Positions 37,388 through 48,604 of a DNA stretch of 49,705 nucleotides are shown here, in pieces. Position numbers and translations under genes: made by a program. Positions within the stretch are counted from its first letter, which is position 1; the number at the start of each line of letters is the position of its first letter. Source of the stretch: Bartonella tribocorum (GTDB taxonomy: Bacteria; Pseudomonadota; Alphaproteobacteria; Rhizobiales; Rhizobiaceae); the NCBI RefSeq assembly GCF_002778015.1, contig NZ_NJPP01000011.1:1-49705 (forward strand). The letters run 5' to 3'. The notes beneath the pieces were generated by a model. It saw only the letters and a program-made list of their open reading frames with translations. It was not told where the DNA came from and did no database searches.

Positions 37388-39946
37388 TTATTTTCCTTCA
37401 TTGAGTAAGATTTCACGTTTTCCAACATGATTAGCGGCTCCCACAATACCTTTTTCTTCCATACGCTCAACGAGAGAAGCTGCTTTATTATAGCCGATTG
37501 AAAGTCGGCGCTGAATATAAGATGTTGAACATTTTTTATCACGCATAACAATCTTTACAGCTTGGTTATAAAGGCTCTCACTCTCTTCATCAAAATTTTC
37601 TTCCTCAGAAACCTCAGCCGTTGAATCAGTAGAAGCATCTTCATTGTTTTCGTCTTCATTATCTGTAACCGTTGCTAAATAATCAGGTTTTCCTTGCATT
37701 TTAAGATGTGCAACAACAGATTCAACTTCTTCATCAGAGACAAAAGGGCCATGAACGCGCACAATACGCCCCCCACCTGCCATATGAAGCATATCTCCTT
37801 GACCTAAAAGCGTTTCAGCCCCTTGTTCTCCTAAAATCGTACGACTATCAATTTTTGATGTAACCTGAAAAGAAATGCGTGTAGGAAAGTTTGCTTTAAT
37901 TGTCCCCGTGATAACATCAACAGAAGGACGCTGTGTTGCCATAATAAGATGAATACCTGCCGCGCGCGCCATTTGCGCTAAGCGCTGAATGGCATTCTCA
38001 ATTTCTTTCCCTGCCACCATCATGAGATCAGCCATCTCATCAACAATTACGACAATATAAGGAAGTTGTGTGAGATCCATGGCTTCTTCATGATAAAGCA
38101 TTTCCCCTGTTTCTTTATCAAAACCCGACTGTACAGTACACATGATCGTTTCGCCTTTTTGTGCCGCAAGTGCAACACGTGCATTAAAACCATCAATATT
38201 ACGCACACCTAACTTAGCCATTTTACGATAACGCTCTTCCATTTCTCGAACCGCCCATTTTAAAGCGGTTACCGCTTTTTTGGGATCTGTTACAACAGGT
38301 GTTAAAAGATGTGGTATACCATCATAAACAGAAAGCTCTAACATTTTAGGATCAACCATAATCAAACGACACTGCTGGGGCGTCATACGATAAAGAATTG
38401 ACAAAATCATTGTATTAATTGCAACAGATTTTCCTGATCCTGTTGTTCCTGCAACCAATAAGTGAGGCATTTTTGCTAATTCTGCAATGACAGGCTCACC
38501 ATTAATCCCTTTCCCCAAAGCAAGAGCAAGTTTAAATTCACTTTCACGAAAAGAGCGCGTTTGGATTAATTCCCGTAAATAAACGGTTTCGCGAACCGCA
38601 TTGGGTAACTCAATCCCGATAACATTCCGTCCAGGAATGACAGCAACGCGCGTAGAAATAGCAGACATAGAACGTGCAATATCATCAGAAAGATTAATAA
38701 CGCGCGATGACTTCACACCCGCAGCGGGCTTAAATTCATACATTGTTACCACCGGCCCTGGATGAACATGAATAACTTCACCCTTAATGCCAAAATCTTC
38801 CAAAACACTTTCCAAAAGTCCAGCACCACGTTCTAATGTTTCTTGAGGAATCATCGTCCCTTCATGAAAAATAGGTTTCTGTAATAAATTGATCGGAGGA
38901 AATTCATAAACATCACAATCAATAGATTGAATATTTTTCATAAAAGAAGAATTATAAGTGCCTAATGATGCACGGGTAGATTGCAATATTTTAGTTTTAC
39001 CATTTGCTTTCGTCACAGAAAACTCTTTTGAATTCTTTGTGATCCCTTCTGTTATACAATCGACAGTCTTATGGGCAACAGTATTATGAGCTGCTTCAGT
39101 CGCTATAGTATCCTCAGTATCATTTAACATGTGAGCAGAAACTTCAACAGAAAGCTTAGAATGACTCTCTTTAGACTTCTTCATAGGATCATTATTCGTA
39201 TTCATTAAATCAGAAATTTGCTCAACGCCTCTCATCCTTTCTGCTGGAAATTCTGATGTCATTGAATCATAAAGTTGTGGAAAGCGGTATTCAAGAACAC
39301 GGTAAAGAGCTGTTATTGATTCATCAAAGGCAGAAGGAATATCCGGTGTAATTTCATTTGTCCTATCAATCGGTGTATCATCCTCTTTTGAAGTTTGAGT
39401 ATCCATATGTTCAAATATCAAAGATCCACACTCAAAAAATGCATCATCAGAAAGGTGCAAAGAAGGCTTTATTTTTTGTCGCCCATTTTTCACTTGCAAC
39501 TCATGTTCTTGTTTATCCTCCTTAAGAAAAACATGGGCTGATGGTATGCTCGTAGTTTTTTGTGATAACCGCTTTAAAACCGTTGAATGACAAACGGACG
39601 TTTTATTCTCTATCGATTGGGGATTAATGACTTTTTTTGTCGATGGAATGTTTGTTGTTTTCTTGTTACAATGCATAATGCCTGTAATTTTTTTTTGATC
39701 TTGCTTCGTAAAAATTTTAAATTGTTTTGCAAAAATTGGATCTGTTTCTATACGACGACGTAAAATCTCAACTTCTGGCGTTCGCGTAAAACGAACATTC
39801 TTTCCGAGGGTAAATGCCTTTTTCCACACTTCCGGATAAGGAAATATTTCGGTAATCTTAATAGATAAATCTTCTCTTGATGCACCTTCCGTACTATCAT
39901 CAGAAAAAGAAGACGTAGAAATAGATTTTGTTTTCGAATTATGCAT
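37388..39946 (-). CDS. ftsK: FtsK/SpoIIIE-type DNA translocase lacking an N-terminal membrane domain
   Basis: The protein of about 852 residues has a long, polar, low-complexity N-terminal part (1-345) and the alpha/beta motor (about 360-780). The motor carries Walker A GTTGSGKS near 500-507 and Walker [15 protein letters not shown] near 630-643. A C-terminal gamma winged helix ([20 protein letters not shown]) reads polar motifs. FtsK pumps chromosome ends toward dif and activates XerCD at division. The usual four N-terminal membrane segments are absent, so it may be a second, soluble paralog, like those in other Rhizobiales. I use the ATG at 39944-39946; two TTG codons precede it in frame. 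Confidence 0.9.
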   Translation of the reverse strand: MHNSKTKSISTSSFSDDSTEGASREDLSIKITEIFPYPEVWKKAFTLGKNVRFTRTPEVEILRRRIETDPIFAKQFKIFTKQDQKKITGIMHCNKKTTNIPSTKKVINPQSIENKTSVCHSTVLKRLSQKTTSIPSAHVFLKEDKQEHELQVKNGRQKIKPSLHLSDDAFFECGSLIFEHMDTQTSKEDDTPIDRTNEITPDIPSAFDESITALYRVLEYRFPQLYDSMTSEFPAERMRGVEQISDLMNTNNDPMKKSKESHSKLSVEVSAHMLNDTEDTIATEAAHNTVAHKTVDCITEGITKNSKEFSVTKANGKTKILQSTRASLGTYNSSFMKNIQSIDCDVYEFPPINLLQKPIFHEGTMIPQETLERGAGLLESVLEDFGIKGEVIHVHPGPVVTMYEFKPAAGVKSSRVINLSDDIARSMSAISTRVAVIPGRNVIGIELPNAVRETVYLRELIQTRSFRESEFKLALALGKGINGEPVIAELAKMPHLLVAGTTGSGKSVAINTMILSILYRMTPQQCRLIMVDPKMLELSVYDGIPHLLTPVVTDPKKAVTALKWAVREMEERYRKMAKLGVRNIDGFNARVALAAQKGETIMCTVQSGFDKETGEMLYHEEAMDLTQLPYIVVIVDEMADLMMVAGKEIENAIQRLAQMARAAGIHLIMATQRPSVDVITGTIKANFPTRISFQVTSKIDSRTILGEQGAETLLGQGDMLHMAGGGRIVRVHGPFVSDEEVESVVAHLKMQGKPDYLATVTDNEDENNEDASTDSTAEVSEEENFDEESESLYNQAVKIVMRDKKCSTSYIQRRLSIGYNKAASLVERMEEKGIVGAANHVGKREILLNEGK

Positions 39947-40407
39947 GGCACCCAACAAATTTATAGCAATGAGAAAAATAACCTTTTTAAAAAGAATTCA
40001 TAGAAGCTACCATATGAAGGTTAATAACCTTTTGCTGATGGTTACTTTTTAATAAAAAAATAAGTCCCAAATGCATAATATCCCTTGTTTAAGATTTACG
40101 AAGTAAATTATCCAATTTATGATACCCCATCGCTCATATGCCATTTATTTTGGAGAAAACTCCAAGATAAAAAGCGTCAAGAAAATTGTCTATACGTCTC
40201 TTTCCCTCCCATTTTATAAAAACGATTAGTCCTAATAATACAAACAGTTATAGAAACATTACTCTATTTAACTCTTCCTGCTTGATGATCATAACACAAT
40301 CTAATTTCTCACGTTTTTATAAGATAGTCCTTGTTATCCTCGGTTAAAAAGGCTTAGACTGAGATAACCATAATTACATAAACCAAATAGAAAAAAGGGA
40401 GTGAATT
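39947..40407. other. Divergent region between ftsK and the aldehyde dehydrogenase gene
   Basis: About 460 bp, AT-rich, containing the promoters of both divergent genes. The dehydrogenase ribosome site (AAAGGGAGTG) is clear. No other feature was recognised. Confidence 0.5.
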
Positions 40408-41838
40408 ATGTTTAATAAACGGAAATTTTATATCAATGGCCTGTGGGATGATCCAAGTACGCCTCACGATTTTGACGTCATTAATCCATCAACAGAAGAG
40501 TCTTGTGCTGTCATTAGCCTTGGAAGCACAAAAGATGCGGATAAAGCAATTAACGCAGCGAAAGAAGCATTTCAAAAATGGAAAACAACGTCACCAAGCG
40601 AACGTCTTCGATTCGTTGAAAAAATTTTAGAGATCTATGAAAAACGGTCCAAAGAAATGGCAAAAACTATTTCAATGGAAATGGGAGCACCAATTGATAT
40701 GGCGTTGAATGCGCAAACGGCAGCCGGCGGTTCCCACATTCGCGACTTTATTGAAGCTTATAAAGAGTTTTCATTTCAAGAAACTTTAATAAAGGGAAAT
40801 GAGCAAGCAATCGTTCACTACGACCCTATCGGCGTTGTAGGATTAATTACGCCATGGAATTGGCCCATGAATCAGGTAACTCTTAAAGTTATCCCTGCTC
40901 TCTTGGCTGGCTGTACTATGGTGCTCAAACCCTCTGAAATTGCACCTCTTTCTGCTATGCTTTTTGCTGAATTTTTAGATGAAGCAGCACTTCCTGCCGG
41001 TGTTTTTAATTTAATCAATGGTGATGGTGCAACTGTCGGCTCTTATCTTTCAGCCCATCCAGATCTAGAAATGATCAGCTTTACGGGTTCAACCAGAGCA
41101 GGAAAAGATATTTCTAAAAATGCCAGCGCTACTTTAAAAAGAGTCTGTCTGGAACTTGGAGGAAAAGGCGCAAATATTATCTTTGCTGATGCCGACTCAA
41201 ATGCTGTTCAGCGAGGTGTACGACATTGCTTTTATAATAGTGGGCAAAGTTGTAATGCACCCACTCGTATGCTGGTGGAACAGAGCATCTATGACAAAGC
41301 CGTCAAAATAGCCAAAGATATTGCAGAAACGACAAAAGTAGGACCGAACTGCCAAGAAGGTAATCATATTGGACCCGTCGTTTCAAAACAACAATACGAC
41401 AAAATTCAAGATCTTATCCAATCGGGAATTGATGAAGGAGCAACTCTTGTTGCAGGCGGAACTGGTTTACCTATAGAAATGGAGCGTGGTTATTATGTCC
41501 GTCCAACAGTCTTTACTGATGTAAAACCTCATATGCGTATTTTCAAAGAAGAAGTCTTTGGTCCAGTTCTCTCGATTCTTTCTTTTAGTACAGAAGAAGA
41601 AGCCATCGCTTTAGCAAATGACACAGAGTATGGTCTTACAAACTATATTCAATCGCAAGATCGCAACAAATGTCGTCGTATCGCGGCACAAGTACGATCC
41701 GGTATGGTGGAAGTTAATGGACACGGATTACCGGATGGAAGCTACTTTGGAGGTGTGAAATTTTCTGGGCGCGCCCGTGAAGGGGGGCATTGGGGAATTA
41801 AAGAATTTCTTGATAGCAAAGCAATTTCATACTGGTAA
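40408..41838 (+). CDS. NAD(P)-dependent aldehyde dehydrogenase
   Basis: The 476-residue cytosolic enzyme oxidises an aldehyde to its acid. All catalytic marks are intact: Asn151 in ITPWNWPMN, Glu249 in LELGGKGANI, and the nucleophile Cys282 in NSGQSCNAPTR. Nucleotide-binding FTGSTRAGKDISK lies near 225-237, and EEVFGPVLSILSF is near 390. The substrate cannot be told from sequence; it could serve the gamma-glutamylputrescine pathway encoded at 12-15 kb, but they are far apart. It precedes an RluD-family gene by 30 bp, so the two are probably co-transcribed. Confidence 0.9.
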   Translation: MFNKRKFYINGLWDDPSTPHDFDVINPSTEESCAVISLGSTKDADKAINAAKEAFQKWKTTSPSERLRFVEKILEIYEKRSKEMAKTISMEMGAPIDMALNAQTAAGGSHIRDFIEAYKEFSFQETLIKGNEQAIVHYDPIGVVGLITPWNWPMNQVTLKVIPALLAGCTMVLKPSEIAPLSAMLFAEFLDEAALPAGVFNLINGDGATVGSYLSAHPDLEMISFTGSTRAGKDISKNASATLKRVCLELGGKGANIIFADADSNAVQRGVRHCFYNSGQSCNAPTRMLVEQSIYDKAVKIAKDIAETTKVGPNCQEGNHIGPVVSKQQYDKIQDLIQSGIDEGATLVAGGTGLPIEMERGYYVRPTVFTDVKPHMRIFKEEVFGPVLSILSFSTEEEAIALANDTEYGLTNYIQSQDRNKCRRIAAQVRSGMVEVNGHGLPDGSYFGGVKFSGRAREGGHWGIKEFLDSKAISYW

Positions 41839-41868
41839 AAATCTTATTAAAAACTTAATAGGAATCGT

Positions 41869-42873
41869 ATGGTAATACAAACAATAACAGATGAAGGTGC
41901 TCTGGGGCAACGTCTTGATCAGTGGCTTGCCAAACAATATCATAATGTGCTCTCACGTTCACGTTTGCAAACCCTCATCCGTGAAGGCTGTCTTAAAATT
42001 GATGGTCAATTCATAAAAGAACCAAAAGCAAAGTTAAAACCTAACCAAATAATTGAATTGGCAATGCCTGACCTTCGTGATGCAGAGCCTAGCCCTGAAG
42101 CCATTGCATTGGATATTCTTTTTGAAGATGATCATGTCATTGTTATTAACAAACCAGCAGGTCTTGTTGTTCATCCTGGCAATGGTAATTGGAATGGTAC
42201 ATTGGTTAATGCCCTTATTTACCACTGTGGGAATAGTTTATCTGGTATAGGTGGTGTTAAGCGCCCTGGCATTGTCCATCGTCTTGATAAAAATACAAGC
42301 GGTGTTATGGTTGTTGCAAAAAATGATCTGGCTCACAAGAGTCTCAGTGCTCAATTTTCTGATCATGGACGCACCTGCGCATTAGATCGACGCTATCATG
42401 CCTTGATTTGGGGGACACCTCACCGGAATGTCTGGACAATTGATGCATCACTTGGCCGTTCACCCCATAACCGAACAAAGCAGGCCGTTGTCCAGAATAA
42501 AAACCTTCATGCTCGACATGCTGTTACACATTTTTCTCTAATTGAAAAATATGGTACTCATGAAGACTGGAACGCTTTTGCTAGCCTTCTGGAATGTCGT
42601 CTGGAAACCGGACGCACCCATCAAATCCGCGTTCATATGGCGCATATCGGACATCCACTCATCGGTGATACGGTTTATGGAAATGCTTTTAAAACAAAAT
42701 CAAACACTCTTCATTCCACTATCAAAAATGCAATCGATCAATTCAACCGACAAGCACTCCATGCTGCAAGTCTTACTTTTGAACATCCTTCTTTCGGTAA
42801 AATTATGTCGTTTTCCGCACCGCTACCTCAAGATATGGCTCAACTTATTAAGCATTTTAAAAAAATGAATTGA
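41869..42873 (+). CDS. rluD: RluA/RluD family 23S rRNA pseudouridine synthase
   Basis: The 334-residue protein has an N-terminal S4 RNA-binding domain (LGQRLDQWLAKQYHNVLSRS, about 12-70) and the RluA catalytic core. VINKPAGLVVHPGNGN lies near 94-109, the active-site motif GIVHRLDKNTSGVMVVAKND, with the essential Asp, near 140, and RTHQIRVHMAHIGHPLIGD near 250. RluD modifies helix 69 of 23S rRNA and aids ribosome maturation. The neighbourhood with rpoH downstream is common in Rhizobiales. Other RluA-type targets are possible, but length and the S4 domain favour RluD. Confidence 0.88.
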   Translation: MVIQTITDEGALGQRLDQWLAKQYHNVLSRSRLQTLIREGCLKIDGQFIKEPKAKLKPNQIIELAMPDLRDAEPSPEAIALDILFEDDHVIVINKPAGLVVHPGNGNWNGTLVNALIYHCGNSLSGIGGVKRPGIVHRLDKNTSGVMVVAKNDLAHKSLSAQFSDHGRTCALDRRYHALIWGTPHRNVWTIDASLGRSPHNRTKQAVVQNKNLHARHAVTHFSLIEKYGTHEDWNAFASLLECRLETGRTHQIRVHMAHIGHPLIGDTVYGNAFKTKSNTLHSTIKNAIDQFNRQALHAASLTFEHPSFGKIMSFSAPLPQDMAQLIKHFKKMN

Positions 42874-43022
42874 AACTTTTCTCCTTCTCAAGATTTCACA
42901 ATAAAATATCTTTTTTTGAACAAAATTGAAAAATATGCTAAAGTGAAGTTACAAGGATAGTTAGCTATCTTAAACAGGGAATTTGCCTTATTTAGGGAAT
43001 TCAGACAAAAGGAGGGTGCTAT

Positions 43023-43907
43023 ATGGCCCATATGAATTTGTTATCAGTAATGACAGGTGATGGCGGATTAAATCGTTACTTAGAAGAAGTTCGTCGTTTT
43101 CCAATGCTTGAGCCAAAAGAAGAATATATGTTAGCTCAACGTTACCGTGAGCATAATGATCTAAAAGCTGCACATAGGCTGGTCACCAGTCATTTGCGTC
43201 TCGTCGCTAAAATTGCGATGGGATACCGTGGTTATGGACTCCCCATTGGGGAAGTCATTTCGGAAGGTAATATTGGACTCATGCAAGCTGTTAAACGTTT
43301 TGAACCAGAGCGTGGTTTTCGTCTTGCTACCTATGCAATATGGTGGATTAAAGCATCAATCCAGGAATATGTATTGCGGTCTTGGAGTTTGGTGAAAATA
43401 GGGACAACAGCCAATCAAAAGCGCTTGTTTTTTAACCTTCGTAAGTTAAAAAATAAACTTCAAGCGCTTGATAGCGGTGATCTCAATGCAGAACAGGTAA
43501 AAGAAATTGCGACCCAGTTAAACGTCACAGAAGGTGAAGTTGTATCGATGAATCGCCGACTTGGTGGTGATACTTCACTCAACGCACCCCTTCGTACAAA
43601 AGAAGGAGAAAGCAGCGAGTTGCAAGATTGGTTGGTCGATGAATCTAACAATCAAGAACAAACTTTAATTGAAAAAAGTGAATTGGAAAATCGTCGTTCC
43701 ATGCTTGTCAATGCTATGAATAATCTCAATGACCGCGAAAGGCGTATATTCAAAGCACGTCGTTTAAACGATATACCATTAACTCTAGAAGAACTCTCTG
43801 GTGAATTTAACATTAGTCGAGAACGAGTAAGACAGATCGAAATGCGTGCATTTGAAAAAGTGCAAAACTCTATCAGAGATTCTGCTTTATCTCAAAGTCA
43901 AGTATAA
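43023..43907 (+). CDS. rpoH: Heat-shock sigma factor RpoH (sigma-32)
   Basis: The 294-residue protein directs RNA polymerase to heat-shock promoters. Region 2 shows ISEGNIGLMQAVKRFEPERG and FRLATYAIWWIKASIQEYVL, the RpoH box QKRLFFNLRKLK follows near residue 135, and region 4 (LEELSGEFNISRERVRQIEM) is near 255-275. A strong AAAGGAGGG ribosome site lies before the ATG. Alphaproteobacteria often have two rpoH genes; the context next to purA and serC matches the rpoH1 type as I remember it. In the long 5' leader (42875-43022) I see no clear thermosensor fold. Confidence 0.95.
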   Translation: MAHMNLLSVMTGDGGLNRYLEEVRRFPMLEPKEEYMLAQRYREHNDLKAAHRLVTSHLRLVAKIAMGYRGYGLPIGEVISEGNIGLMQAVKRFEPERGFRLATYAIWWIKASIQEYVLRSWSLVKIGTTANQKRLFFNLRKLKNKLQALDSGDLNAEQVKEIATQLNVTEGEVVSMNRRLGGDTSLNAPLRTKEGESSELQDWLVDESNNQEQTLIEKSELENRRSMLVNAMNNLNDRERRIFKARRLNDIPLTLEELSGEFNISRERVRQIEMRAFEKVQNSIRDSALSQSQV

Positions 43908-44101
43908 GACTCTCGAATTCGGTATAAAGCCAATGGCTTGCACATTCTTAAATTGGAAATGAGAAAAGCATCTGTTGGCTTTGTACTGGTAAATCAATCT
44001 CTCGAATTTTTTGAGTGATCGATTTATAAGCTTTGTTGAATGCGTTCAAGTATACCTGATAAAAACGGATAATGGGAAATAACCTTTTATCTTATTTGCA
44101 T

Positions 44102-45520
44102 CTATGTTTTATTTTTTTGACCAAGAACTATTAACTTATCTTTTTGTACAAGCCATTTTCCAATAACTTCATTAAAAATAGACTCACCTGTTGGACCTTT
44201 TGCAAAGGTTAATTCATTTATACGTCCGTTTTTATCCATTAATACCAAACGCATCCAATGCAATTCTCGCATCAATTGTAAATTTCGATCGAGAAAGGGG
44301 GAATTCCTACTCAATGCAACAAGAAAAAAATCATCATTAATTTTTGCAGAAATAGTTCTTGTTAAAGCTTGTCCAATGGATTGTTCACTTGCTTTAAAGG
44401 TTAATGCTTGAACACTACTTATAGCTTTTCCTGAAAATTTATCAGAAAGAATAAAAATAAGGTCCATAATATATGCAGCAGGAAATGACCGATCGGTATT
44501 ACGACGTAAAATTAACCGCAATGATAACCCTTCATCGGGGATTGTTATATCACCTTGTATAGCCATTTCTTCTGGAGCCCCCTTGACATAAGATTCCCTT
44601 ATAAGCGTCCAGCGAGCGCTTCCCGTTGCTATCTTTTCTGCATCATAATTTGTACGTGCTTGATAAAAAACAGCTTCACCTGATTTTTCAAGCGATGGCA
44701 AATTGCTAGCAACAACTGTTGAGATTCCTTCTTCATCAGAAAAATCTGCCGCTTGTTTTAAACCAACATCAACTTCACTCCCATCCTCTAATAAGCGTTG
44801 TGTTAATTTTCTCTTAGTCGAAAGCGCCTTTGGTACTCCGTGAGAAGCCTGAAGATTTTCCTCTAATAACTGATCATTTGATACAAATACACGCCCACCA
44901 ATAAAAAAAATACCAACAGTTAAAATAGCAAAACACACAAAAGAAACAGCACCTATCACAATACGCCTTTGCACTAACGACTTATTAGCACGACGCAAAG
45001 CTTGAGAAAAAATATGCGAAACAATATGCGGATTATCTTCTTGTGAAGAAGAAACCTTTAATGCATCGCAATTAACATGCTCAGAAGGCAAATAAGCCTC
45101 CATATTAACAGGCTCTGCCTCTGGCATATTTGTTACACAAGGATCATCAAATACCTTATTATCCTTTGAACGTGTAACAAAATCCTGCTTGCTTTTTGTG
45201 TTTACCACTGAAAATTCACTATTCTTTGGTAATATGGCTCCTTTGGTATATTTTTTATCTTCATTTATATTTGTGGGATTCCATCCAATAACTGAAGAAA
45301 GCAACTTCTTTTCGACTGCTAAATATTCTTCTTCAACAGTCGTAATAGAATTTTGAAGAATCTTTCTCTGCTCATCTGCTATTTCTTTCGGTATTTTCGC
45401 TGTTAAAACTTGATGTTCTAATGTTTCTATAGCCCGTTTATAAATTCGCCTACGCATTTGTGGTGTAACATTATTTTGCGCATTAATTGCCTTTTTTAAG
45501 ATTCCAACGAAATCTACCAT
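44102..45520 (-). CDS. Membrane-anchored protein of unknown function
   Basis: The 472-residue protein has a cytosolic N-terminal part of ~185 residues, with a helical start (KKAINAQNNVTPQMRRRIYK) that looks like a short coiled or bundle domain. One membrane segment follows (about 187-208, RIVIGAVSFVCFAILTVGIF) and a periplasmic C-terminal part of about 260 residues ending VQKDKLIVLGQK. Orthologs beside purA occur in Rhizobiales, to my knowledge without a known function. It lies convergent to rpoH and downstream of purA with a 236-bp gap. No enzyme motif was seen. Confidence 0.75.
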   Translation of the reverse strand: MVDFVGILKKAINAQNNVTPQMRRRIYKRAIETLEHQVLTAKIPKEIADEQRKILQNSITTVEEEYLAVEKKLLSSVIGWNPTNINEDKKYTKGAILPKNSEFSVVNTKSKQDFVTRSKDNKVFDDPCVTNMPEAEPVNMEAYLPSEHVNCDALKVSSSQEDNPHIVSHIFSQALRRANKSLVQRRIVIGAVSFVCFAILTVGIFFIGGRVFVSNDQLLEENLQASHGVPKALSTKRKLTQRLLEDGSEVDVGLKQAADFSDEEGISTVVASNLPSLEKSGEAVFYQARTNYDAEKIATGSARWTLIRESYVKGAPEEMAIQGDITIPDEGLSLRLILRRNTDRSFPAAYIMDLIFILSDKFSGKAISSVQALTFKASEQSIGQALTRTISAKINDDFFLVALSRNSPFLDRNLQLMRELHWMRLVLMDKNGRINELTFAKGPTGESIFNEVIGKWLVQKDKLIVLGQKNKT

Positions 45521-45756
45521 TTCCTCATAATCTCTCTTAAACTGAGAAAAGAAACCTCAGCCCTAAAGCCAAAACACCTTTTAGCCTCATAAATTAATTG
45601 TTATTTATATTGGTGCAACTATCGCAATAGTGTAAAATGAATATGAAAAATAAACAATGTTATTTTATAATTTTCTCTCACGCATCCTTAAAAACGCTCT
45701 TTGTTAAAAGACACAGAAATAAGCAAAGAATCTATATGAAAACCTAAAAACAATAA

Positions 45757-47046
45757 TCAGTTTGCAAAGGGGTCTGTAATAAGAATAGTATCTTCACGTT
45801 CTGGACTTGTGGACAATAAAGCTACTTTTGTATTAATCAGTTCTTCGATATAGCGTATATATTTAACAGCCTGCACTGGCAAATCTTCCCATCTCAATGT
45901 ATGGGCTGTTTTTTCCTTCCAACCTTCTAATGTTTCATAAATAGGCTTTACACGAACTTGAGCTCCCATAGAAGAAGGTAAATAATCAATCCTTTTACCA
46001 TCAAGTTCATAACCAATACAAATTTTTATTTTATCCAAACCATCCAGAACATCAAGTTTTGTCAACGCTATACCTTGCGCACCACAAATTGCTACCATCT
46101 GACGGACTAAAACTGCATCAAACCAACCACATCGACGCTTTCGACCCGTTATAACACCAAATTCATGCCCACGTGTCCCAAGAAATTCACCAATATCATT
46201 CATCTGCTCTGTGGGAAACGGTCCTTCTCCAACACGTGTGGTATAAGCTTTTGCAATCCCCAAAACATAATGAATTACTCCAGGTCCCATCCCAGATCCT
46301 GTACATGCTTGCCCAGAAACTGTATTCGATGATGTTACATAAGGATAAGTTCCAAAATCATTGTCGAGTAAAGCACCTTGAGCCCCTTCAAAAAGAATGT
46401 GCTTTCCCTCCCGATAACCTGCATCTAAAAGACGCCACGTACAATCCATAAAGGGCAGAATTTTATCTGCAACTTGCATCAATTCATCATAAAGTGCTTG
46501 AGAATCAATCTCTGCAACACCCATCCCACGACGCAAAGCATTATGATGCCTCAAAAGCCGCTCAATCTTAGCCATAAGCGTATCTTTTTCTACTAAGTCC
46601 ATCACTCGGATAGCACGACGTCCCACTTTATCTTCATAAGCCGGCCCAATACCACGCTTCGTTGTGCCAATCTTTAAACCCGATAAACCGCTTTCCCGAA
46701 TTGCATCAAGATCACGATGCAAAGAAAGAATTAAGGGAGAATTTTCAGCAATCCGTAAAATTTCTGGTGTAATTTTTACTCCCTGATCAGATAATTTTTT
46801 TAATTCTGCAACAAAATGATGAGGATCAACCACAACACCGTTACCAATGATTGATAACTTCCCGCGAACTAACCCAGACGGCAAAAGTGATAATTTATAA
46901 CTAACTCCATCAATAACCAATGTGTGGCCTGCATTATGCCCTCCCTGATATCTCACCACGATATCTGCTCGCTCAGACAACCAATCTACAATTTTACCTT
47001 TGCCTTCATCACCCCATTGTGTACCGACAACAACTACATTGGCCAT
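45757..47046 (-). CDS. purA: Adenylosuccinate synthetase
   Basis: The 429-residue enzyme joins IMP and aspartate using GTP, the first step from IMP to AMP. The P-loop [18 protein letters not shown] is at residues 7-24, [13 protein letters not shown] near 33-45, [20 protein letters not shown] near 128-147, and the GTP/IMP motifs [11 protein letters not shown] and [11 protein letters not shown] in the second half. Length is normal. The ATG at 47044-47046 follows an AGAGAGTT region. Confidence 0.97.
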   Translation of the reverse strand: MANVVVVGTQWGDEGKGKIVDWLSERADIVVRYQGGHNAGHTLVIDGVSYKLSLLPSGLVRGKLSIIGNGVVVDPHHFVAELKKLSDQGVKITPEILRIAENSPLILSLHRDLDAIRESGLSGLKIGTTKRGIGPAYEDKVGRRAIRVMDLVEKDTLMAKIERLLRHHNALRRGMGVAEIDSQALYDELMQVADKILPFMDCTWRLLDAGYREGKHILFEGAQGALLDNDFGTYPYVTSSNTVSGQACTGSGMGPGVIHYVLGIAKAYTTRVGEGPFPTEQMNDIGEFLGTRGHEFGVITGRKRRCGWFDAVLVRQMVAICGAQGIALTKLDVLDGLDKIKICIGYELDGKRIDYLPSSMGAQVRVKPIYETLEGWKEKTAHTLRWEDLPVQAVKYIRYIEELINTKVALLSTSPEREDTILITDPFAN

Positions 47047-47440
47047 AACTCTCTCCGTCGTGTTTGGTCAAAAAAACCAGCATTCAAAAACAAATACTTC
47101 CTTATAACGAAACCTTAGAACAAGTGCGACTCCTCATTTCAGATTTTTCTCAATCTTCAAGTAATTAAATTTCCAAATTTATGATAATAAAAATAAGCAA
47201 ACTTCAAGTACCGAAATATTCTAAATCTGTCATTTTTACTACAAAAAGTAAAAAATCAGAGATTTTAATTTGTGTCTTACTCAACACCTGACAAAGCATT
47301 CATTTCCCTTCTTAATCTTTTACAATTCATGTAAATTATTTAGAAGTTGTTTGTCTGATACAAGAATACGAAAGATTATTATAATCTCTCGTATCCTTTT
47401 TCTTTCTAAAAAATGCGTCGTGAAAATCACCAATAATTAT
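47047..47440. other. Gap between serC and purA, no gene
   Basis: About 390 bp, AT-rich, without a protein-like frame on either strand. Related genomes often carry serA here, as I remember; no serA remnant is visible. It contains the purA promoter and the hairpin at 47366-47394. Confidence 0.5.
47366..47394 (-). terminator. Hairpin downstream of serC
   Basis: ATACGAAAGATTAT and ATAATCTCTCGTAT form a long stem with one mismatch, about 45 bp past the serC stop. A T-rich tract follows on the plus side. It likely ends the serC transcript. Confidence 0.5.
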
Positions 47441-48604
47441 TTAAAGTTGTGCTTTTTCAACTTGGAACGCCCATTCAAGCCATTGCATTAAAACTTCAAG
47501 ATCGGAAGCCTCAATTGTTATACCTGCCCAAATTCGAAGCCCAGGAGGAGCATCGCGATACGAACCGATATCATAAGCAACCCCCTCCTCATCAAGACGA
47601 TTCACGACCGCTTTTATAAAAGATATTCGCTTTTCAGTCTCTAAAGCAGTAATCACTGGATCCACAATATCTAAACAAATAGATGTGTTAGAACGCACTT
47701 GAGGATCTTTTGCCAAATATTCTAACCATGGTGTTTTACGAACAAAAGCATCAAGTACAGAAAAATTCTTTTCCACCCGCTCCCTTAATGCCACTGCACC
47801 TCCTAAAGACTTTGCCCACTTCAACCCATCAAGAAAATCCTCAACACAAAGCATAGAAGGCGTATTGATTATCTTTCCTTTAAAAATATCTTCGTTTAAT
47901 TTTCCATTTTTTGTCATACAGAAAAGTTGAGGCATAGGCCAAGCTGGCACATGATTCTCAAGCCTCTCAACAGCACGAGGACTTAAAATTACCATACCAT
48001 GAGCTGCTTCACCTCCCAAAACTTTTTGCCACGAAAAAGTAACAACATCTAATTTTGAAAAATCAAGATATTGTGCAAAAGCTGCAGATGTTGCATCACA
48101 AATGGTCAATCCTGCCCGTTTATCCGGAATGAAATCCGCATTAGGAATACGCACACCAGAAGTTGTCCCATTCCATGTAAAAACAACATCACGATCAAAA
48201 TCAAGTTGAGTTAAATCTGGTATTTCACCATATGGGGCTTCAAAACGACGCACATCAGAAAGCTTTAATTGCTCAACAACATCTTTATTCCAGCCAAATC
48301 CAAAACTTTCCCACGCCGCCATATCAATGCCACGCTCACCTAATAAAGACCATAGAGAGGCCTCAACAGCACCGGTATCTGAACCGGGTATAATTCCTAT
48401 ACGATGATCAGAAGGAACCTCAAGAATCTCACGGGTTAAATTAACAACTTCAGCAAGTTTTAATTCTGCTTCTCTTGATCTGTGCGAGCGCCCAACTAAT
48501 GCTTTTTTAAGAACATCAAAAGTCCAACCAGGCCGTTTGCTACAAGGACCTGAAGAAAAATTAGTGTTATTGGGACGACTGCTTGGTTTTTGTAACATTA
48601 TCAT
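47441..48604 (-). CDS. serC: Phosphoserine aminotransferase
   Basis: The 387-residue PLP enzyme converts 3-phosphohydroxypyruvate and glutamate to phosphoserine, and may also act in pyridoxal phosphate synthesis. The start FSSGPCSKRPGW is typical of the alphaproteobacterial SerC branch. HRIGIIPGSDTGAVEASLWS lies near 65-84, the PLP-binding Lys in TFSWQKVLGGEAAHGMV near 200, and PGLRIWAGITIEASDLEVL near the end. The ATG at 48602-48604, or a second one six bases later, can start it. serA is not next to it in this window. Confidence 0.93.
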   Translation of the reverse strand: MIMLQKPSSRPNNTNFSSGPCSKRPGWTFDVLKKALVGRSHRSREAELKLAEVVNLTREILEVPSDHRIGIIPGSDTGAVEASLWSLLGERGIDMAAWESFGFGWNKDVVEQLKLSDVRRFEAPYGEIPDLTQLDFDRDVVFTWNGTTSGVRIPNADFIPDKRAGLTICDATSAAFAQYLDFSKLDVVTFSWQKVLGGEAAHGMVILSPRAVERLENHVPAWPMPQLFCMTKNGKLNEDIFKGKIINTPSMLCVEDFLDGLKWAKSLGGAVALRERVEKNFSVLDAFVRKTPWLEYLAKDPQVRSNTSICLDIVDPVITALETEKRISFIKAVVNRLDEEGVAYDIGSYRDAPPGLRIWAGITIEASDLEVLMQWLEWAFQVEKAQL

